A stretch of DNA of 64,000 nt from ZC4RG20 sp963782445. Lineage in GTDB: Bacteria; Pseudomonadota; Gammaproteobacteria; Steroidobacterales; Rariloculaceae. Shown in pieces: positions 1-8,458 of this stretch; position 1 is the stretch's first letter; every line of letters begins with the position of its first letter. The notes beneath the pieces were generated by a model, which was not told the DNA's origin, ran no database searches, and was given only the letters and a program-made list of their open reading frames with translations. Location: the NCBI GenBank assembly GCA_963782445.1, contig CAWAJM010000001.1, forward strand, positions 310,001 to 374,000, read 5' to 3'. The position numbers and the translations under genes are program-made.

Positions 1-1
1 C

Positions 2-376
2 GCACGCGACATGGAACCGGAGACGCTCGGCGAAGGCGTGTATCGCGAGACGTACTGGATCGGTTCGTTGCCGCCGATCATCAGGTCGCGCGATCCCGTG
101 GCGCTCGGACCGGCCGGCGCCCCATTGCCGGCCACCGTATTGCCTGCACTCGATTCCCCCGAGCTGCTGATTTCGAGCGCCTACGTGAGCATGTGGCGCG
201 AGCGCGATTTCTGGAGACGCTTCGCGGACGAGGGCGGCACCATCGACGTGGTGATCAACGTCGACAACGCGGAGGGCCTGCGCCTGGACCTGCGGCCGGA
301 CCTGATTGCCGTGCTCGCGGAGCTGCGCATCGGCTTGTCCTTCAACGTCGAAGCCGAGCTGGACGCGGTGGCCTGA
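2..376 (+). CDS. DUF4279-like protein, 5' partial
   Basis: The frame is open to the left edge, so the gene probably begins outside the window; an internal ATG lies at 11. The visible part ends with a strand-helix-strand pattern (about residues 75-118: IDVVINVDNAEG, then LRPDLIAVLAELRIGLSF). This resembles the C-terminal half of DUF4279 proteins, small proteins of unknown function often found in polymorphic toxin-immunity settings. No partner is visible. The assignment rests on the pattern of hydrophobic residues and is tentative. Confidence 0.45.
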   Translation, partial: ARDMEPETLGEGVYRETYWIGSLPPIIRSRDPVALGPAGAPLPATVLPALDSPELLISSAYVSMWRERDFWRRFADEGGTIDVVINVDNAEGLRLDLRPDLIAVLAELRIGLSFNVEAELDAVA

Positions 377-436
377 CGCGGCCGTTGCCCTTGCCGCGGC
401 GGGATCGCGCGGCGCCGGAAGCGTTTCATGGGCCGT

Positions 437-958
437 TCAGACCAGTCCCAGACGCAGGACGTCGTCTCGGAACCAGGGCGTGAAGTCGTCGGGCCGCGCG
501 GCGAAGGCCGCCGCGAGCTCGCCCAGCGTAACGACCTGCACGGCGGCGACTTCCTCGGGATCGGCGCCGAGCGGCCCGTCGTAGGCGCAGCGAAACGACT
601 GCTGGAACTCGTAGTCCTTGATGCCGCGCTCCGGCAGCTCGAGCCGGGCGGTTGCGGTCGCGCCGATCGGCTCGAGCACAACGTCCGCCGTGACACCGAG
701 TTCTTCGCGCAGGCCCCGCCGTGCTCCTTCGGCGTAGCTTTCGCCGGGCCGCAGATGTTCGGCGGCGCTCAAGTCCCAGGCGCCGGGACAGATGTCCTTG
801 TCGAATTGGCGCTGCTGAATCAACAGCCGTCCGTCGGGGCGGAAAACGAACACGTGCACGGCGCGATGCCAGAGACCTTCGCGATGCGCCCGGGTGCGCG
901 CCGCGAGTCCGACGGGCGTGCCGTACTCATCGAGAATCTCGAACTGCTCTTCGCTCAT
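437..958 (-). CDS. Nudix hydrolase
   Basis: A 173-residue Nudix-fold hydrolase of the type that resembles isopentenyl-diphosphate isomerase-like and YfcD-like proteins; substrates of this group are mostly undefined. The Nudix helix lies near residues 72-92 (PGESYAEGARRGLREELGV). The usual REUxEExGU box reads RGLREELGV, so the first Glu of the signature is Gly; I believe a subfamily shares this. The N-terminal part (FEILDEYGTPVGLAARTRAH) is typical of this group. The gene stands alone, 66 bp downstream of the GFA gene on the same strand. Function beyond hydrolysis of a nucleoside-diphosphate-linked compound cannot be inferred. Confidence 0.85.
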   Translation of the reverse strand: MSEEQFEILDEYGTPVGLAARTRAHREGLWHRAVHVFVFRPDGRLLIQQRQFDKDICPGAWDLSAAEHLRPGESYAEGARRGLREELGVTADVVLEPIGATATARLELPERGIKDYEFQQSFRCAYDGPLGADPEEVAAVQVVTLGELAAAFAARPDDFTPWFRDDVLRLGLV

Positions 959-1024
959 GCGCTCGGGCCCATGCCGTCGTCCTCGCGGTCCTTGCCCGGC
1001 CAGCCTGCGCCTGTCGTGCCGCGC

Positions 1025-1882
1025 TCAGCGCGGTGGCGGATAGGCCGCGTATTGGGGGATGTCGTCCGCGATGTCGAACCACGGCGCCTTGTCTGCGACG
1101 AAGATGTGGCCCTGCGGGCGCATGCCGGGATCGGTCTCGAGGACGCCCGCCGGAATGACGACGAAGTTCGCCGCCGCATGCAGAGTCGGGACCTTGGCGC
1201 CGCAGCGCGGGCAGAACGAAACGGCAAACCTTTCAGCCTCGGGAACCTTATAGCCGCGAACGCCGTTCTGACCGCGCAACCAGCGGAACTGCGCCGCCGC
1301 GACGAAGACGTTCGTGGCGTGCGCGGCCCCACGGGACCGCCGGCAGCGCGAGCAGTGGCAGTTCATGAAGCGGGTCGGCGTGCCCGTGAATTCGAAAGCC
1401 ACGTCGCCGCAGAGGCACGCGCCCCGGACGGCGCCGTCTTTCCGCGGCTGCGGCACGGGCCCTGCGACGGCATGGACCTTCCTGAACGTCGCGGGATACT
1501 CGGCATGCTGCGGTAAGCCGTCCGTGATGGCGTACCAGTCAGCCTTCGAGGCCGCGAAGATGTGGCCTTGGGGCCGGATGCCCAAGTCGCCTTCGAGGGC
1601 GCCGGCGGGTGCGAACGAGAGTCCGATCTTCGGCGCCGAGGTCGCGACGGGCGCCCCGCAGCCGGTGCAGAATGGCCGCTCGAAGCTGGCCGAGGAGGCA
1701 TAACGGGCGATGCGGTCCTCGCCCGAGAGCCAGCGCAAGCGCTCGAGCGGCGCGGAGACGAACGTCGCGAAGGCTGCGCCGTGGTGCTTGCGGCAGATCG
1801 AGCAGTGGCAGGACAGCAGCGTGCGGAACGGGCCCGCGATCTCGTAGCGCACGGCGCCGCACAGACACGCGCCGCGGCTCAC
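1025..1882 (-). CDS. Tandem GFA-domain (CENP-V/GFA zinc-binding) protein
   Basis: A 285-residue protein made of two complete GFA domains, about residues 4-125 and 154-280. Each has the zinc-binding pattern: GACLCG with C6/C8 then CHCSIC (C25, C27, C30) and FCTGCG in domain 1; GACLCG then CHCSRC and FCPRCG in domain 2. Most GFA proteins have a single domain of about 130 residues, so this is a duplication-fusion. The family is named for glutathione-dependent formaldehyde activation, but most members have no proven reaction. The start is GTG at 1882, overlapping the upstream TGA as GTGA, so translation is probably coupled to the CMD-like gene. Confidence 0.88.
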   Translation of the reverse strand: MSRGACLCGAVRYEIAGPFRTLLSCHCSICRKHHGAAFATFVSAPLERLRWLSGEDRIARYASSASFERPFCTGCGAPVATSAPKIGLSFAPAGALEGDLGIRPQGHIFAASKADWYAITDGLPQHAEYPATFRKVHAVAGPVPQPRKDGAVRGACLCGDVAFEFTGTPTRFMNCHCSRCRRSRGAAHATNVFVAAAQFRWLRGQNGVRGYKVPEAERFAVSFCPRCGAKVPTLHAAANFVVIPAGVLETDPGMRPQGHIFVADKAPWFDIADDIPQYAAYPPPR

Positions 1883-2424
1883 TGTCCGGCCTCCTCGGCG
1901 GCGGCCGGCGCGTCGTGATCGACCTGCAGGGCCTCGAGAAAGCGCGAAACGAGGTTGTAGCCGGCGATCGTCGCCGTGAGCTCCACGAGCTCGCGCTCGT
2001 CGAAATGCGCGCGCACGCCCGCGAATACGGCCTCCGGCACCTGGGGCCGGCGCGTCATGGCCTCGGCGTAGGCGAGGACGGCGCGGTCCGCCTCGGTGAG
2101 CCCCGCGGGCTCGCGGCCGGCGCCGAGCGCCTCGATCTGATCGGCGTCGAGGCCCGCTGCACGTGCATAGGGGATGTGCGCCGCAAACTGATAGTCGGCC
2201 CCATTGACGACCGCGATGCGCAGCGTCGCGAGCTCGCGATAGCGGGCCGGCAGTTGCGCGCGCTGGCGCAGTGCCGTGAACAGCCCGAGCCAGCCCTCGG
2301 CGACGGGCGGGCTGTGGAGCAGCATGCGGTAGAGGGCGAGCAGGCGCCCGCGCTCGCGCTCGATCCTCGCGACGAGCGGTGCGAGCTCGGGCTGGTCGAG
2401 ATCGGGATACGGAAGTCGAGCCAC
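1879..2424 (-). CDS. Carboxymuconolactone decarboxylase / AhpD-like family protein
   Basis: About 181 residues from the GTG at 2424; the open frame extends further upstream but that part lacks family similarity and would run into the promoter region of hsp20. The core (MLLHSPPVAEGWLGLF, RELATLRIAVVNGADYQFAAH, then a helix after GLDADQIEAL) matches the all-helical CMD/AhpD fold. The CxxC redox pair of true AhpD is absent, so a peroxidase-reductase role is unlikely; a decarboxylase-like or uncharacterised role is more probable. The stop overlaps the GTG start of the two-domain GFA gene, forming a two-gene operon. It is divergent from hsp20. Confidence 0.8.
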   Translation of the reverse strand: MARLPYPDLDQPELAPLVARIERERGRLLALYRMLLHSPPVAEGWLGLFTALRQRAQLPARYRELATLRIAVVNGADYQFAAHIPYARAAGLDADQIEALGAGREPAGLTEADRAVLAYAEAMTRRPQVPEAVFAGVRAHFDERELVELTATIAGYNLVSRFLEALQVDHDAPAAAEEAGQ

Positions 2425-2476
2425 GGGCAGCGTCCGTCGAAACGAGCCCCGCAGTATAGCCCCCGCGCGGCCGGCC

Positions 2477-2504
2477 CTTGAAATCGGCGCCGGCAGCCCT
2501 AAAT
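2477..2504 (+). promoter_or_regulatory. RpoH (sigma-32) type heat-shock promoter of hsp20
   Basis: The sequence CTTGAAA at 2477-2483 is followed, after 13 bases, by CCCTAAAT at 2497-2504. This closely fits the sigma-32 pattern (CTTGAAA, 13-17 bases, CCCCATnT). The expected transcription start is near 2511, giving a leader of about 37 bases before the hsp20 ATG. The leader is too short for a large ROSE thermometer. Confidence 0.7.
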
Positions 2505-2547
2505 CCCGGCTCTGAGAACGACCAGCATCGCAGCCAAGGAGGTCGAT

Positions 2548-2982
2548 ATGGCAGTTGTACGTTATGCGCCCTGGAGCTTCGTGAACGCGCTTCAGGACGA
2601 TATCGATAAGGTATTGAGGAGCAGGTCGGCCGGCGAGCCCGGTGCCGCCGCGGCCGAGTGGCAGCCGGCCGTCGATGTCGAAGAGTATGCGGATCACTTC
2701 GAGCTTTACGTGGATATGCCGGGCGTCTCTGCGGATCAGGTCGAGATCACGCTCGACGCCGGCGTGCTGACACTCGCGGGCGAGCGCCAGCCGCGCGAGC
2801 TCGCTGACCAGGCCCTGTATCGCCGTGCGGAGCGCGGCTATGGCCGCTTCCATCGCAGCTTCGTGCTGCCCAAGACCGCGAATGCGGAGGGCGTCGAAGC
2901 GCGCGCCAAGGACGGCGTCCTCGCAATCACGATTCCCAAGCAGGCCGCGGCCCTGCCGCGGAAAATCGAGATCGCGGCCTAG
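2548..2982 (+). CDS. Hsp20 / small heat-shock protein
   Basis: A 144-residue alpha-crystallin family chaperone that would hold unfolding proteins for refolding. The alpha-crystallin domain spans about residues 37-135, starting at WQPAVDVEEYADHFELYVDMPG and containing the conserved GVLTLAGER and the end motif A-x-x-x-x-GVL-x-I-x-IPK (KDGVLAITIPK). The start is fixed by an ideal Shine-Dalgarno AAGGAGG at 2536-2542, five bases before ATG. It has its own heat-shock promoter upstream and a hairpin terminator downstream (3010-3038), so it is probably monocistronic. Confidence 0.95.
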   Translation: MAVVRYAPWSFVNALQDDIDKVLRSRSAGEPGAAAAEWQPAVDVEEYADHFELYVDMPGVSADQVEITLDAGVLTLAGERQPRELADQALYRRAERGYGRFHRSFVLPKTANAEGVEARAKDGVLAITIPKQAAALPRKIEIAA

Positions 2983-3009
2983 CCTCGGTTTCGAGACACT
3001 GATTCGGGC

Positions 3010-3038
3010 GCCGCGCCGGCCGTTCAGGCGGGCGCGGC
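3010..3038 (+). terminator. Hairpin after hsp20
   Basis: Perfect 8-bp stem GCCGCGCC (3010-3017) / GGCGCGGC (3031-3038) with a 13-base loop, 28 bases after the hsp20 stop. There is no U-tract, which is common in GC-rich genomes. The rest of 2983-3222 shows no gene. Confidence 0.45.
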
Positions 3039-3222
3039 CGCTCGGTCTTCCGTGGGCCGTCCGACTTTCTTCCTTGCGCGGCGCGGCGCTTTACGTACGG
3101 GACGTTCCGGCGAAGGATAATGTCGATGGATTTCGTCTGAATAAGGGACTGCGGCGTGCTGCCGCGGCGCTCGTCAACGGTACGGAAACGCAGCTCGATT
3201 CGCGGCCTCCCGCGCCAGCCCC

Positions 3223-4926
3223 ATGACCCAACTGCAACGCTCCGGCTGCATCGTGCTGCTCGCGGTGCTTTATCTCGGCGTCGGTGTATTCGATCATACG
3301 CTCTGGGCGCCGACGGAGCAGGCCGTCGCGGGCGTTACGTGGGAGATGTACCGCGGCGGCAATTTCTGGGTGCCTGCCATCGACGGCCTGCCGTATCTCG
3401 AAAAGCCGCCGCTCGCGTATTGGTTTTCCTGGCTCAGCTTCGTCGCGGCCGGCCACATGAGCCCCGGGCTCCTGCGTCTCCCGGCGGCCCTCGCCGGCCT
3501 CGGAGCCATCGCCCTCGTTTATTGGACGGCCGCGCGGCTCTACGGCGAGCGGACCGCGTGGCTCGCCGCCTGGCTCTGCGCGTTGACGGCCAATTTCTTC
3601 GCCATCATGCACCGCGCCTCGACGGACAGCGTTGCGATCTTTTCCACGTTCCTGTGCCTCGCGCTGTTCATGAGAACGATTCCGGTCGAGCCGGGCACGC
3701 AAGCTGCCGCGGTGGGCGGGGTCGCCGCCTCGCGCCGGCCATGGATCTGGGACGCGGCGTTCTGCGCCGCCCTTGCCGTTTCGTTCTTCGTCAAGAACTT
3801 CTACACCTACCTGCTCGTCGTTCCGGGCGTCGCGGCTTACCTGCTCGTGACGAATCAGCCCAGGCGTCTGGCCCGGCTCGCAATCGTGAATCTACTCATG
3901 CTGGCGGCACTGCTTCTGCCATGGTGCGAGGCGCTCAATCGCGCCGGCGGGTTCGAGTACCTTCGGGTCGTGTTCTTCGACAATACGCTCGGCCGATTCA
4001 CGCATGCCGTGCTCCCGGCCGGCGCCCATCTCGGCAGGCTCGACGATGCCTTCGTCGTTCACAAGGGCGCCTCGAGGCTCGGGGACCTCTCGGCCGTGGC
4101 CCTGCAGACGCTTCCGTGGGTGATCATCTATCCCCCCGCGCTCTGGGCGTTCTTTCGGTACCGGGCGGCGCAGCCCGCACACGCATTCATCAAACTCGCG
4201 TTCGTCGGGATGATCGTCGCGCTCATGGCGTCCGCCTCCCGGGTCGAGACCTACTACCGCCCCGTGATCTTCCTGCTCGTGCTCGTCGCCGCCGACTACC
4301 TGCGGCCGCTCTTCGCGGCGGTCCCGGCCGCGCCGGCCGCGCGTCGCGCGCGCCGCCTCGTGGCGGCCAACTTCTTGGTCCTCGGCCTGCTGCTCGCGGC
4401 GGCCCCCGTGTTTATCGCGATCCGCTTCGACACGCCGTCTGCGGCCTGGTGGTCCGGGCCCGAGCTTGCGGCGCTGGCTCTGCTCGCCCACGGAACCCGC
4501 GGGCGCTGGCACGAACCGCGAACGCTCGTGAGATGGTCGGCGGTTCTGGCTGCGTCCTGGTGCGTAATGCTGGCGCTCTTGAATCCTCGGCTCGAGGCGC
4601 TCAAGTCATCGCGCCCGTTCTTCGCGAGCGTGGGCCGCGAGCTCGAGCCGCAAACGGACCTGTGGACCTCCGTCGCCGACGACAAGGCCCTGCCGGAGAT
4701 GACGTTTTACCTCGATCGCCGCTTGCGCCTGCTCGACGACGCGGGGCGGGTCCCCGAGCTGCTGAGCCGCCGCCGCAAAACGGCCGTCATCCTGCCGCTC
4801 GCGCAATACGAGGCGCTTGCGCCGCGCCTTGGCGCTCGCGCGCGCCGCGTCATCAGCGCACACGGCGGCCGCCGCCAGCTCGTTTACGTCGCAAACTACT
4901 CGCGCGAGGCCTCGGGACCTTCGTAG
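3223..4926 (+). CDS. Glycosyltransferase family 39 / ArnT-like membrane protein
   Basis: A 567-residue integral membrane protein with many hydrophobic helices over roughly residues 1-440 and a soluble C-terminal part. The first periplasmic loop carries the hallmark acidic motif region (DHTLWAPTEQAVAGVTWEMY) followed by YLEKPPLAYW, typical of PMT/ArnT lipid-linked glycosyltransferases. These move a sugar from a polyprenyl phosphate to lipid A, protein or another acceptor at the outer face of the inner membrane. No lipid A modification genes lie nearby, so the acceptor is unknown. ATG at 3223 is the first start after a long intergenic region; the Shine-Dalgarno is weak. Confidence 0.85.
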   Translation: MTQLQRSGCIVLLAVLYLGVGVFDHTLWAPTEQAVAGVTWEMYRGGNFWVPAIDGLPYLEKPPLAYWFSWLSFVAAGHMSPGLLRLPAALAGLGAIALVYWTAARLYGERTAWLAAWLCALTANFFAIMHRASTDSVAIFSTFLCLALFMRTIPVEPGTQAAAVGGVAASRRPWIWDAAFCAALAVSFFVKNFYTYLLVVPGVAAYLLVTNQPRRLARLAIVNLLMLAALLLPWCEALNRAGGFEYLRVVFFDNTLGRFTHAVLPAGAHLGRLDDAFVVHKGASRLGDLSAVALQTLPWVIIYPPALWAFFRYRAAQPAHAFIKLAFVGMIVALMASASRVETYYRPVIFLLVLVAADYLRPLFAAVPAAPAARRARRLVAANFLVLGLLLAAAPVFIAIRFDTPSAAWWSGPELAALALLAHGTRGRWHEPRTLVRWSAVLAASWCVMLALLNPRLEALKSSRPFFASVGRELEPQTDLWTSVADDKALPEMTFYLDRRLRLLDDAGRVPELLSRRRKTAVILPLAQYEALAPRLGARARRVISAHGGRRQLVYVANYSREASGPS

Positions 4927-5065
4927 TCGCGGGCCGATTCCGCCACGCACCCCCGGCCGCCGCCGCGCGCATACAGCTCGCCGGTTGCCGCGCGCTCGGC
5001 CGAGATCGTATGCTCGGCAGCCGAGAACAGCGAAACCCGCGGTCCACGCGGGCGGGGGAGCCACG

Positions 5066-6106
5066 ATGCCTGGGTTTGCACTCTCTTTCTGCGGCCGCAT
5101 CGCGGCGCGCGTCGCGCTCGTCCGCGCATTGCCGATCTGCGCGCTCGTCGCGGCCGCGGTGCCGCTGCACGCGCAGCAGGCCCCGGCGCCCGCACCGGCC
5201 GGCGAGATCGTCGGCGTCGGCAACTTCGGCCACATCGTCGCGGACCTCGACCGCTCGCTCGGCTTCTATCGAGATGTCCTCGGGCTCGAGGTCGTCGCGG
5301 CACAGCCTTTCGCGCCCAACGACGCGGTCGCGAAATTCGGTCACACCGAGGGCGGGCAGTCGCGCGTCGCCGTGCTGCGTGTCCCCGGCTCGGCGCTCGG
5401 CGTCGAGCTCATCGAATACAGGGGCATCGAGCGCGTCGCGCAGCACCCGCGCTTCTACGATCCGGGTGCCGGCAACCTGCCGCTGCGCGTGCGCAACCTC
5501 GATGCGCTGTTCGCGAAGATCGCCGCCTATCCCGGCGTCAAGGTGCTGACCGCGGGCGGCAAGCCCGTCACGCTCAAGACCCCGAACGGCGAGGCGCACG
5601 CGGTCTTCGTGCAGGACCCGGATGGCTTCGTCGTGGAGCTCGCCGACGCGGCGCAGGGTTCGGCCGTCGGCGGCGGCACGTTCGAGGCCACGGTCGCGGA
5701 CAGCGAGCGCAGCGTCGCCTTCTTTCGCGATCTGCTGGGCTTCGATATGAAGCTCGGCACGGCGTTCAACGCGAACGCGCAGATGGCCTCGACGGCCGGC
5801 GCGGCCGGTGCGAGCTTCAAGCAGAGCTCGGCAACGATTCCGGGCACGAACGTGAAGTTCACGCTCATCGAGTTCAAGGACATCGACCGCAAGCGCCTGT
5901 CGGGCCGCACTCAGGATCCGGGCACGACCGTGCTGCAGCTGCGCGTGCGCAACGTCGCCGCGCTCACGAAGCGGCTGCGGGAGGCGGGCGTGCCGATCGT
6001 CTCGACGGGCGGCGAGCCCGTGCAGGTCGCGCCGGGCCTCAAGATCGCGATCGCGCGCGATCCCGACGACATGTTGCTCGAGCTCGTGGAGTCGACGCGC
6101 CGGTAA
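5066..6106 (+). CDS. Secreted tandem VOC (glyoxalase/bleomycin-resistance) protein
   Basis: A 346-residue protein with an N-terminal signal peptide (cleavage likely after LHAQQ, near residue 35) and two vicinal-oxygen-chelate halves: about 50-195 (GNFGHIVADLDRSLGFYRDV) and 200-345 (FEATVADSERSVAFFRDLLG). VOC folds bind a metal and act as lyases, isomerases or ring-cleaving dioxygenases. The exported location is unusual for glyoxalases. The second half lacks the first-strand His seen in domain 1, so it may be degenerate. The start at 5066 is chosen for its GGGGGAG ribosome site and signal peptide; the frame is open further upstream. Confidence 0.8.
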   Translation: MPGFALSFCGRIAARVALVRALPICALVAAAVPLHAQQAPAPAPAGEIVGVGNFGHIVADLDRSLGFYRDVLGLEVVAAQPFAPNDAVAKFGHTEGGQSRVAVLRVPGSALGVELIEYRGIERVAQHPRFYDPGAGNLPLRVRNLDALFAKIAAYPGVKVLTAGGKPVTLKTPNGEAHAVFVQDPDGFVVELADAAQGSAVGGGTFEATVADSERSVAFFRDLLGFDMKLGTAFNANAQMASTAGAAGASFKQSSATIPGTNVKFTLIEFKDIDRKRLSGRTQDPGTTVLQLRVRNVAALTKRLREAGVPIVSTGGEPVQVAPGLKIAIARDPDDMLLELVESTRR

Positions 6107-6118
6107 CGCGGGCGCCGC

Positions 6119-7255
6119 CTACAGGTCGGCGCCGTTATCCATGTCGTTGAGCGTGACGGTGACCTTGCGCGTCGCGTCGCCGCGCCGCAGCGTCAGCGTG
6201 ACGCGGTCGCCGAAATCGTGCGTGTCGAGAATCGCGTCGAGGTCGGCCTTGGACTGCACGGACTTGCCGTCCACGGCCGTAATGACGTCGCCGAGCTCGA
6301 CGCGCCCGAAAGCCGTCGCGCGCGCCGGGCGCAGGCCCGCGCGGGCCGCCGGCGAGCCGCGCGCCACGCCGAGCACGACGATGCCCTTGACGCCGGTGCC
6401 GTACAGGAGCTGGCTGCTCACGTCGTCGTCGATCGTGATGCCGAGCGTAGGCCGGACGTAGCGCCCGTAGGCGATGAGCCGCGGCACGACGCGGTTCACG
6501 GTATCCACGGGCACCGCGAAGCCGATGCCCGCGTAGGCCCCCGAAGGGCTGTAGATCATCGTGTTGATGCCGATGAGCCGGCCCGCGCTGTCGATGAGCG
6601 GGCCGCCTGAGTTGCCGGGGTTGATGGCCGCGTCGGTCTGAATCAGGTTGCGGATCAGGCCGCCGGCCTCGTCGTCGATCGAGCGGTTCAGGGCCGAGAT
6701 CACGCCCGTCGTCAGGGTGTGATCGAGGCCGAAGGGATTGCCGATTGCGAGCACGGTCTGGCCGACGCGCAGGTCCGCGCTCGTGCCGATCGGCAGCGGC
6801 GGCGGCGGATTGCTCGGGACCTTGATCTCGAGCACGGCGATATCGTGCTCCGGGCTCGCACCGACGAGCGACGCCGGGTAGCTGCGTTGGTCGGCCAGCG
6901 TCACGACGGCCTCCTGCGCACCCTGGATCACATGATAGTTCGTGACCACGTGGCCCCGCTCGTCCCAGATGAATCCGGAGCCCGTGCCTTGCGGTACGCG
7001 CATGATGTTGCGGCTGAAGAAGTCGCGAACGTGCTGGACCGTCGTGATATAGACGACCGAAGGGCTCGCGTGCTGGAAGATGCGGATGGTCTGCTGCTCG
7101 TCCGCCGAAAGCGGCCCGCGCGGCGCGACGGCGCGCGGCTTGGCGCTGCCTATGGCATGGCCTTGCGGTGCGGCCCAGGCCGGCGCTGCAGTAAGCAGGG
7201 CGGCGGCGAGCCACACGAGGGCCGAGGGCGTTCGAGCCTTGCCGAAGGCCGTCAT
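6119..7255 (-). CDS. HtrA/DegP-like periplasmic serine protease (S1C) with PDZ domain
   Basis: A 378-residue exported protease. The signal peptide covers residues 1-28 (cleavage after AWA). The catalytic triad is visible: H108 in TNYHVIQG, D138 in PEHDIAVLEI and S216 in INPGNSGGPLID. A single C-terminal PDZ domain occupies about residues 265-375 (GVARGSPAARAGLRPA). This is the DegS/HhoB-like size class rather than the two-PDZ DegP. It should degrade or sense misfolded envelope proteins. It ends only 12 bp from the convergent VOC gene. The ATG at 7255 gives a good signal peptide; the upstream open frame lacks similarity. Confidence 0.92.
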   Translation of the reverse strand: MTAFGKARTPSALVWLAAALLTAAPAWAAPQGHAIGSAKPRAVAPRGPLSADEQQTIRIFQHASPSVVYITTVQHVRDFFSRNIMRVPQGTGSGFIWDERGHVVTNYHVIQGAQEAVVTLADQRSYPASLVGASPEHDIAVLEIKVPSNPPPPLPIGTSADLRVGQTVLAIGNPFGLDHTLTTGVISALNRSIDDEAGGLIRNLIQTDAAINPGNSGGPLIDSAGRLIGINTMIYSPSGAYAGIGFAVPVDTVNRVVPRLIAYGRYVRPTLGITIDDDVSSQLLYGTGVKGIVVLGVARGSPAARAGLRPARATAFGRVELGDVITAVDGKSVQSKADLDAILDTHDFGDRVTLTLRRGDATRKVTVTLNDMDNGADL

Positions 7256-7487
7256 CGAAGCCGCGCCCGTGCCGGACCGCGAGCGGCCGCGGTTTCCTGT
7301 CGAATCATTCGTGTCCCTCCGCCGGTGATGGGGCGCGCACCCCCGAAACGCTAGTTTACTACCGTCGCTCGAGGTCGCCGGGCGCTGCGACGCGCGGATC
7401 GCGTGCCGACGACATTCTCGTCGCGGCCGGCGCGGAGTACGATGTTCGAGTCGGGCACGTCGGCCCGTCGGTACCGGGAGCAGTGGC

Positions 7488-7922
7488 ATGACGATCGACT
7501 GGGCCTCGTTTACGCCGGTCGCCGCCGTCGCGGGCGGCGTGCTGATCGGCGCCGCCGCCGCGCTGCTCGTGCTGCTCACCGGCCGGATCGCCGGCATCAG
7601 CGGCATCGTCGGCGGGCTGTTGCGCCCGTTCCCGGGCGATGTCTTCTGGCGCGTGGCGTTTGTGGCCGGGCTCGTCGGTTCGCCGTTGATCTATGCGGCC
7701 GCGGGCCGCGTCTTCGCGGCGACCATCGATGCCGGCTATCCGGCGCTGATTGCCGCGGGCGTGCTCGTCGGGCTCGGCACGCGGTACGGCGCCGGCTGCA
7801 CGAGCGGCCACGGCGTCTGCGGGGTTTCGCGGCTTTCGCCGCGCTCGCTCGTCGCGACGCTGTCGTTCATGGCCACAGGCTTTCTGACGGTATTCGTCGT
7901 CCGTCACCTGGTCGGCGCCTGA
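7488..7922 (+). CDS. YeeE/YedE family sulfur-transport protein, first half
   Basis: A 144-residue membrane protein with about four hydrophobic helices. The conserved Cys-containing motif GAGCTSGHGVCG (residues 101-112) is diagnostic of the YeeE/YedE (DUF395) family, whose characterised member TsuA imports thiosulfate by passing it along conserved cysteines. Together with the gene 11 bp downstream it forms the split, two-protein version of that transporter. No sulfur oxidation or rhodanese gene is adjacent, so the substrate is inferred only. Confidence 0.88.
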   Translation: MTIDWASFTPVAAVAGGVLIGAAAALLVLLTGRIAGISGIVGGLLRPFPGDVFWRVAFVAGLVGSPLIYAAAGRVFAATIDAGYPALIAAGVLVGLGTRYGAGCTSGHGVCGVSRLSPRSLVATLSFMATGFLTVFVVRHLVGA

Positions 7923-7933
7923 GGGCCGAGCTC

Positions 7934-8407
7934 ATGTACGCGATCGTGTCCCTCCTTTGCGGCATCGTCTTCGGCCTCGGCCTGCTCGTCTCGGGCATGG
8001 TGAACCCCGCCAAGGTGCTCGGCTTCCTCGATCTCGCGGGGCGCTGGGATCCCTCGCTCGCCTTCGTCATGGCCGGCGCCGTCGCCGTCGGCGCGGCCGC
8101 CTTCTTCGCGGCCGGAAGGCGCAAGCGTGCCCTGCTCGGCGCGCCCATGCGTATTCCTTCCTTGCGGGCCATCGACCGGCACTGCGTGGTCGGCAGCCTG
8201 ATCTTCGGCGTCGGCTGGGGCATCGCAGGCTTTTGTCCGGGCCCCGCGCTCGTGGCGCTCGGCGCGGGCCGCCCGAAGGCCCTGGTCTTCGTCGCGGCCA
8301 TGCTCGGCGGCATGGCGCTGTTCGAGCTCATCGAAGGGCTGCGCCGGGCCGCAGCCCGCGAGCGGCTCGCCCGCGGCGGCGGCGAGCGAATTAATGCCGA
8401 TGGGTGA
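7934..8407 (+). CDS. YeeE/YedE-like (DUF6691) membrane protein, second half
   Basis: A 157-residue membrane protein with about four helices. It has the paired-family signatures GLGLLVSGMVNPAKVLGFLD near the N-terminus and GVGWGIAGFCPGPALVALG near residue 100, with one conserved Cys. It follows the first YedE-like gene by 11 bp and is surely co-transcribed; both halves are expected to form one transporter. The start at 7934 is placed at the family N-terminus. A strong hairpin follows at 8415-8442. Confidence 0.86.
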   Translation: MYAIVSLLCGIVFGLGLLVSGMVNPAKVLGFLDLAGRWDPSLAFVMAGAVAVGAAAFFAAGRRKRALLGAPMRIPSLRAIDRHCVVGSLIFGVGWGIAGFCPGPALVALGAGRPKALVFVAAMLGGMALFELIEGLRRAAARERLARGGGERINADG

Positions 8408-8414
8408 ATCGAAA

Positions 8415-8442
8415 GCCGGCGGCCAGCCGCGCGGCTGCCGGC
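8415..8442. terminator. Bidirectional hairpin between convergent genes
   Basis: A GC-only hairpin: GCCGGC and AGCC pair with GGCT and GCCGGC, with a small bulge. It sits in the 51-bp gap between the YedE-like pair (+) and the convergent secreted protein (-). It could terminate both transcripts. Confidence 0.45.
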
Positions 8443-8458
8443 GCGCGCGGCGCCTTCC

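Noticed and set aside
428..1516. A 362-codon plus-strand frame opposite the Nudix and GFA genes
   Set aside because: It is a mirror of two well-supported minus-strand genes with conserved motifs; it has no domain of its own.
3156..5549. A 797-codon plus-strand frame overlapping the GT39 gene
   Set aside because: It is Arg/Ala/Pro-rich shadow sequence without domains. The overlapping frame at 3223-4926 has clear membrane helices and family motifs.
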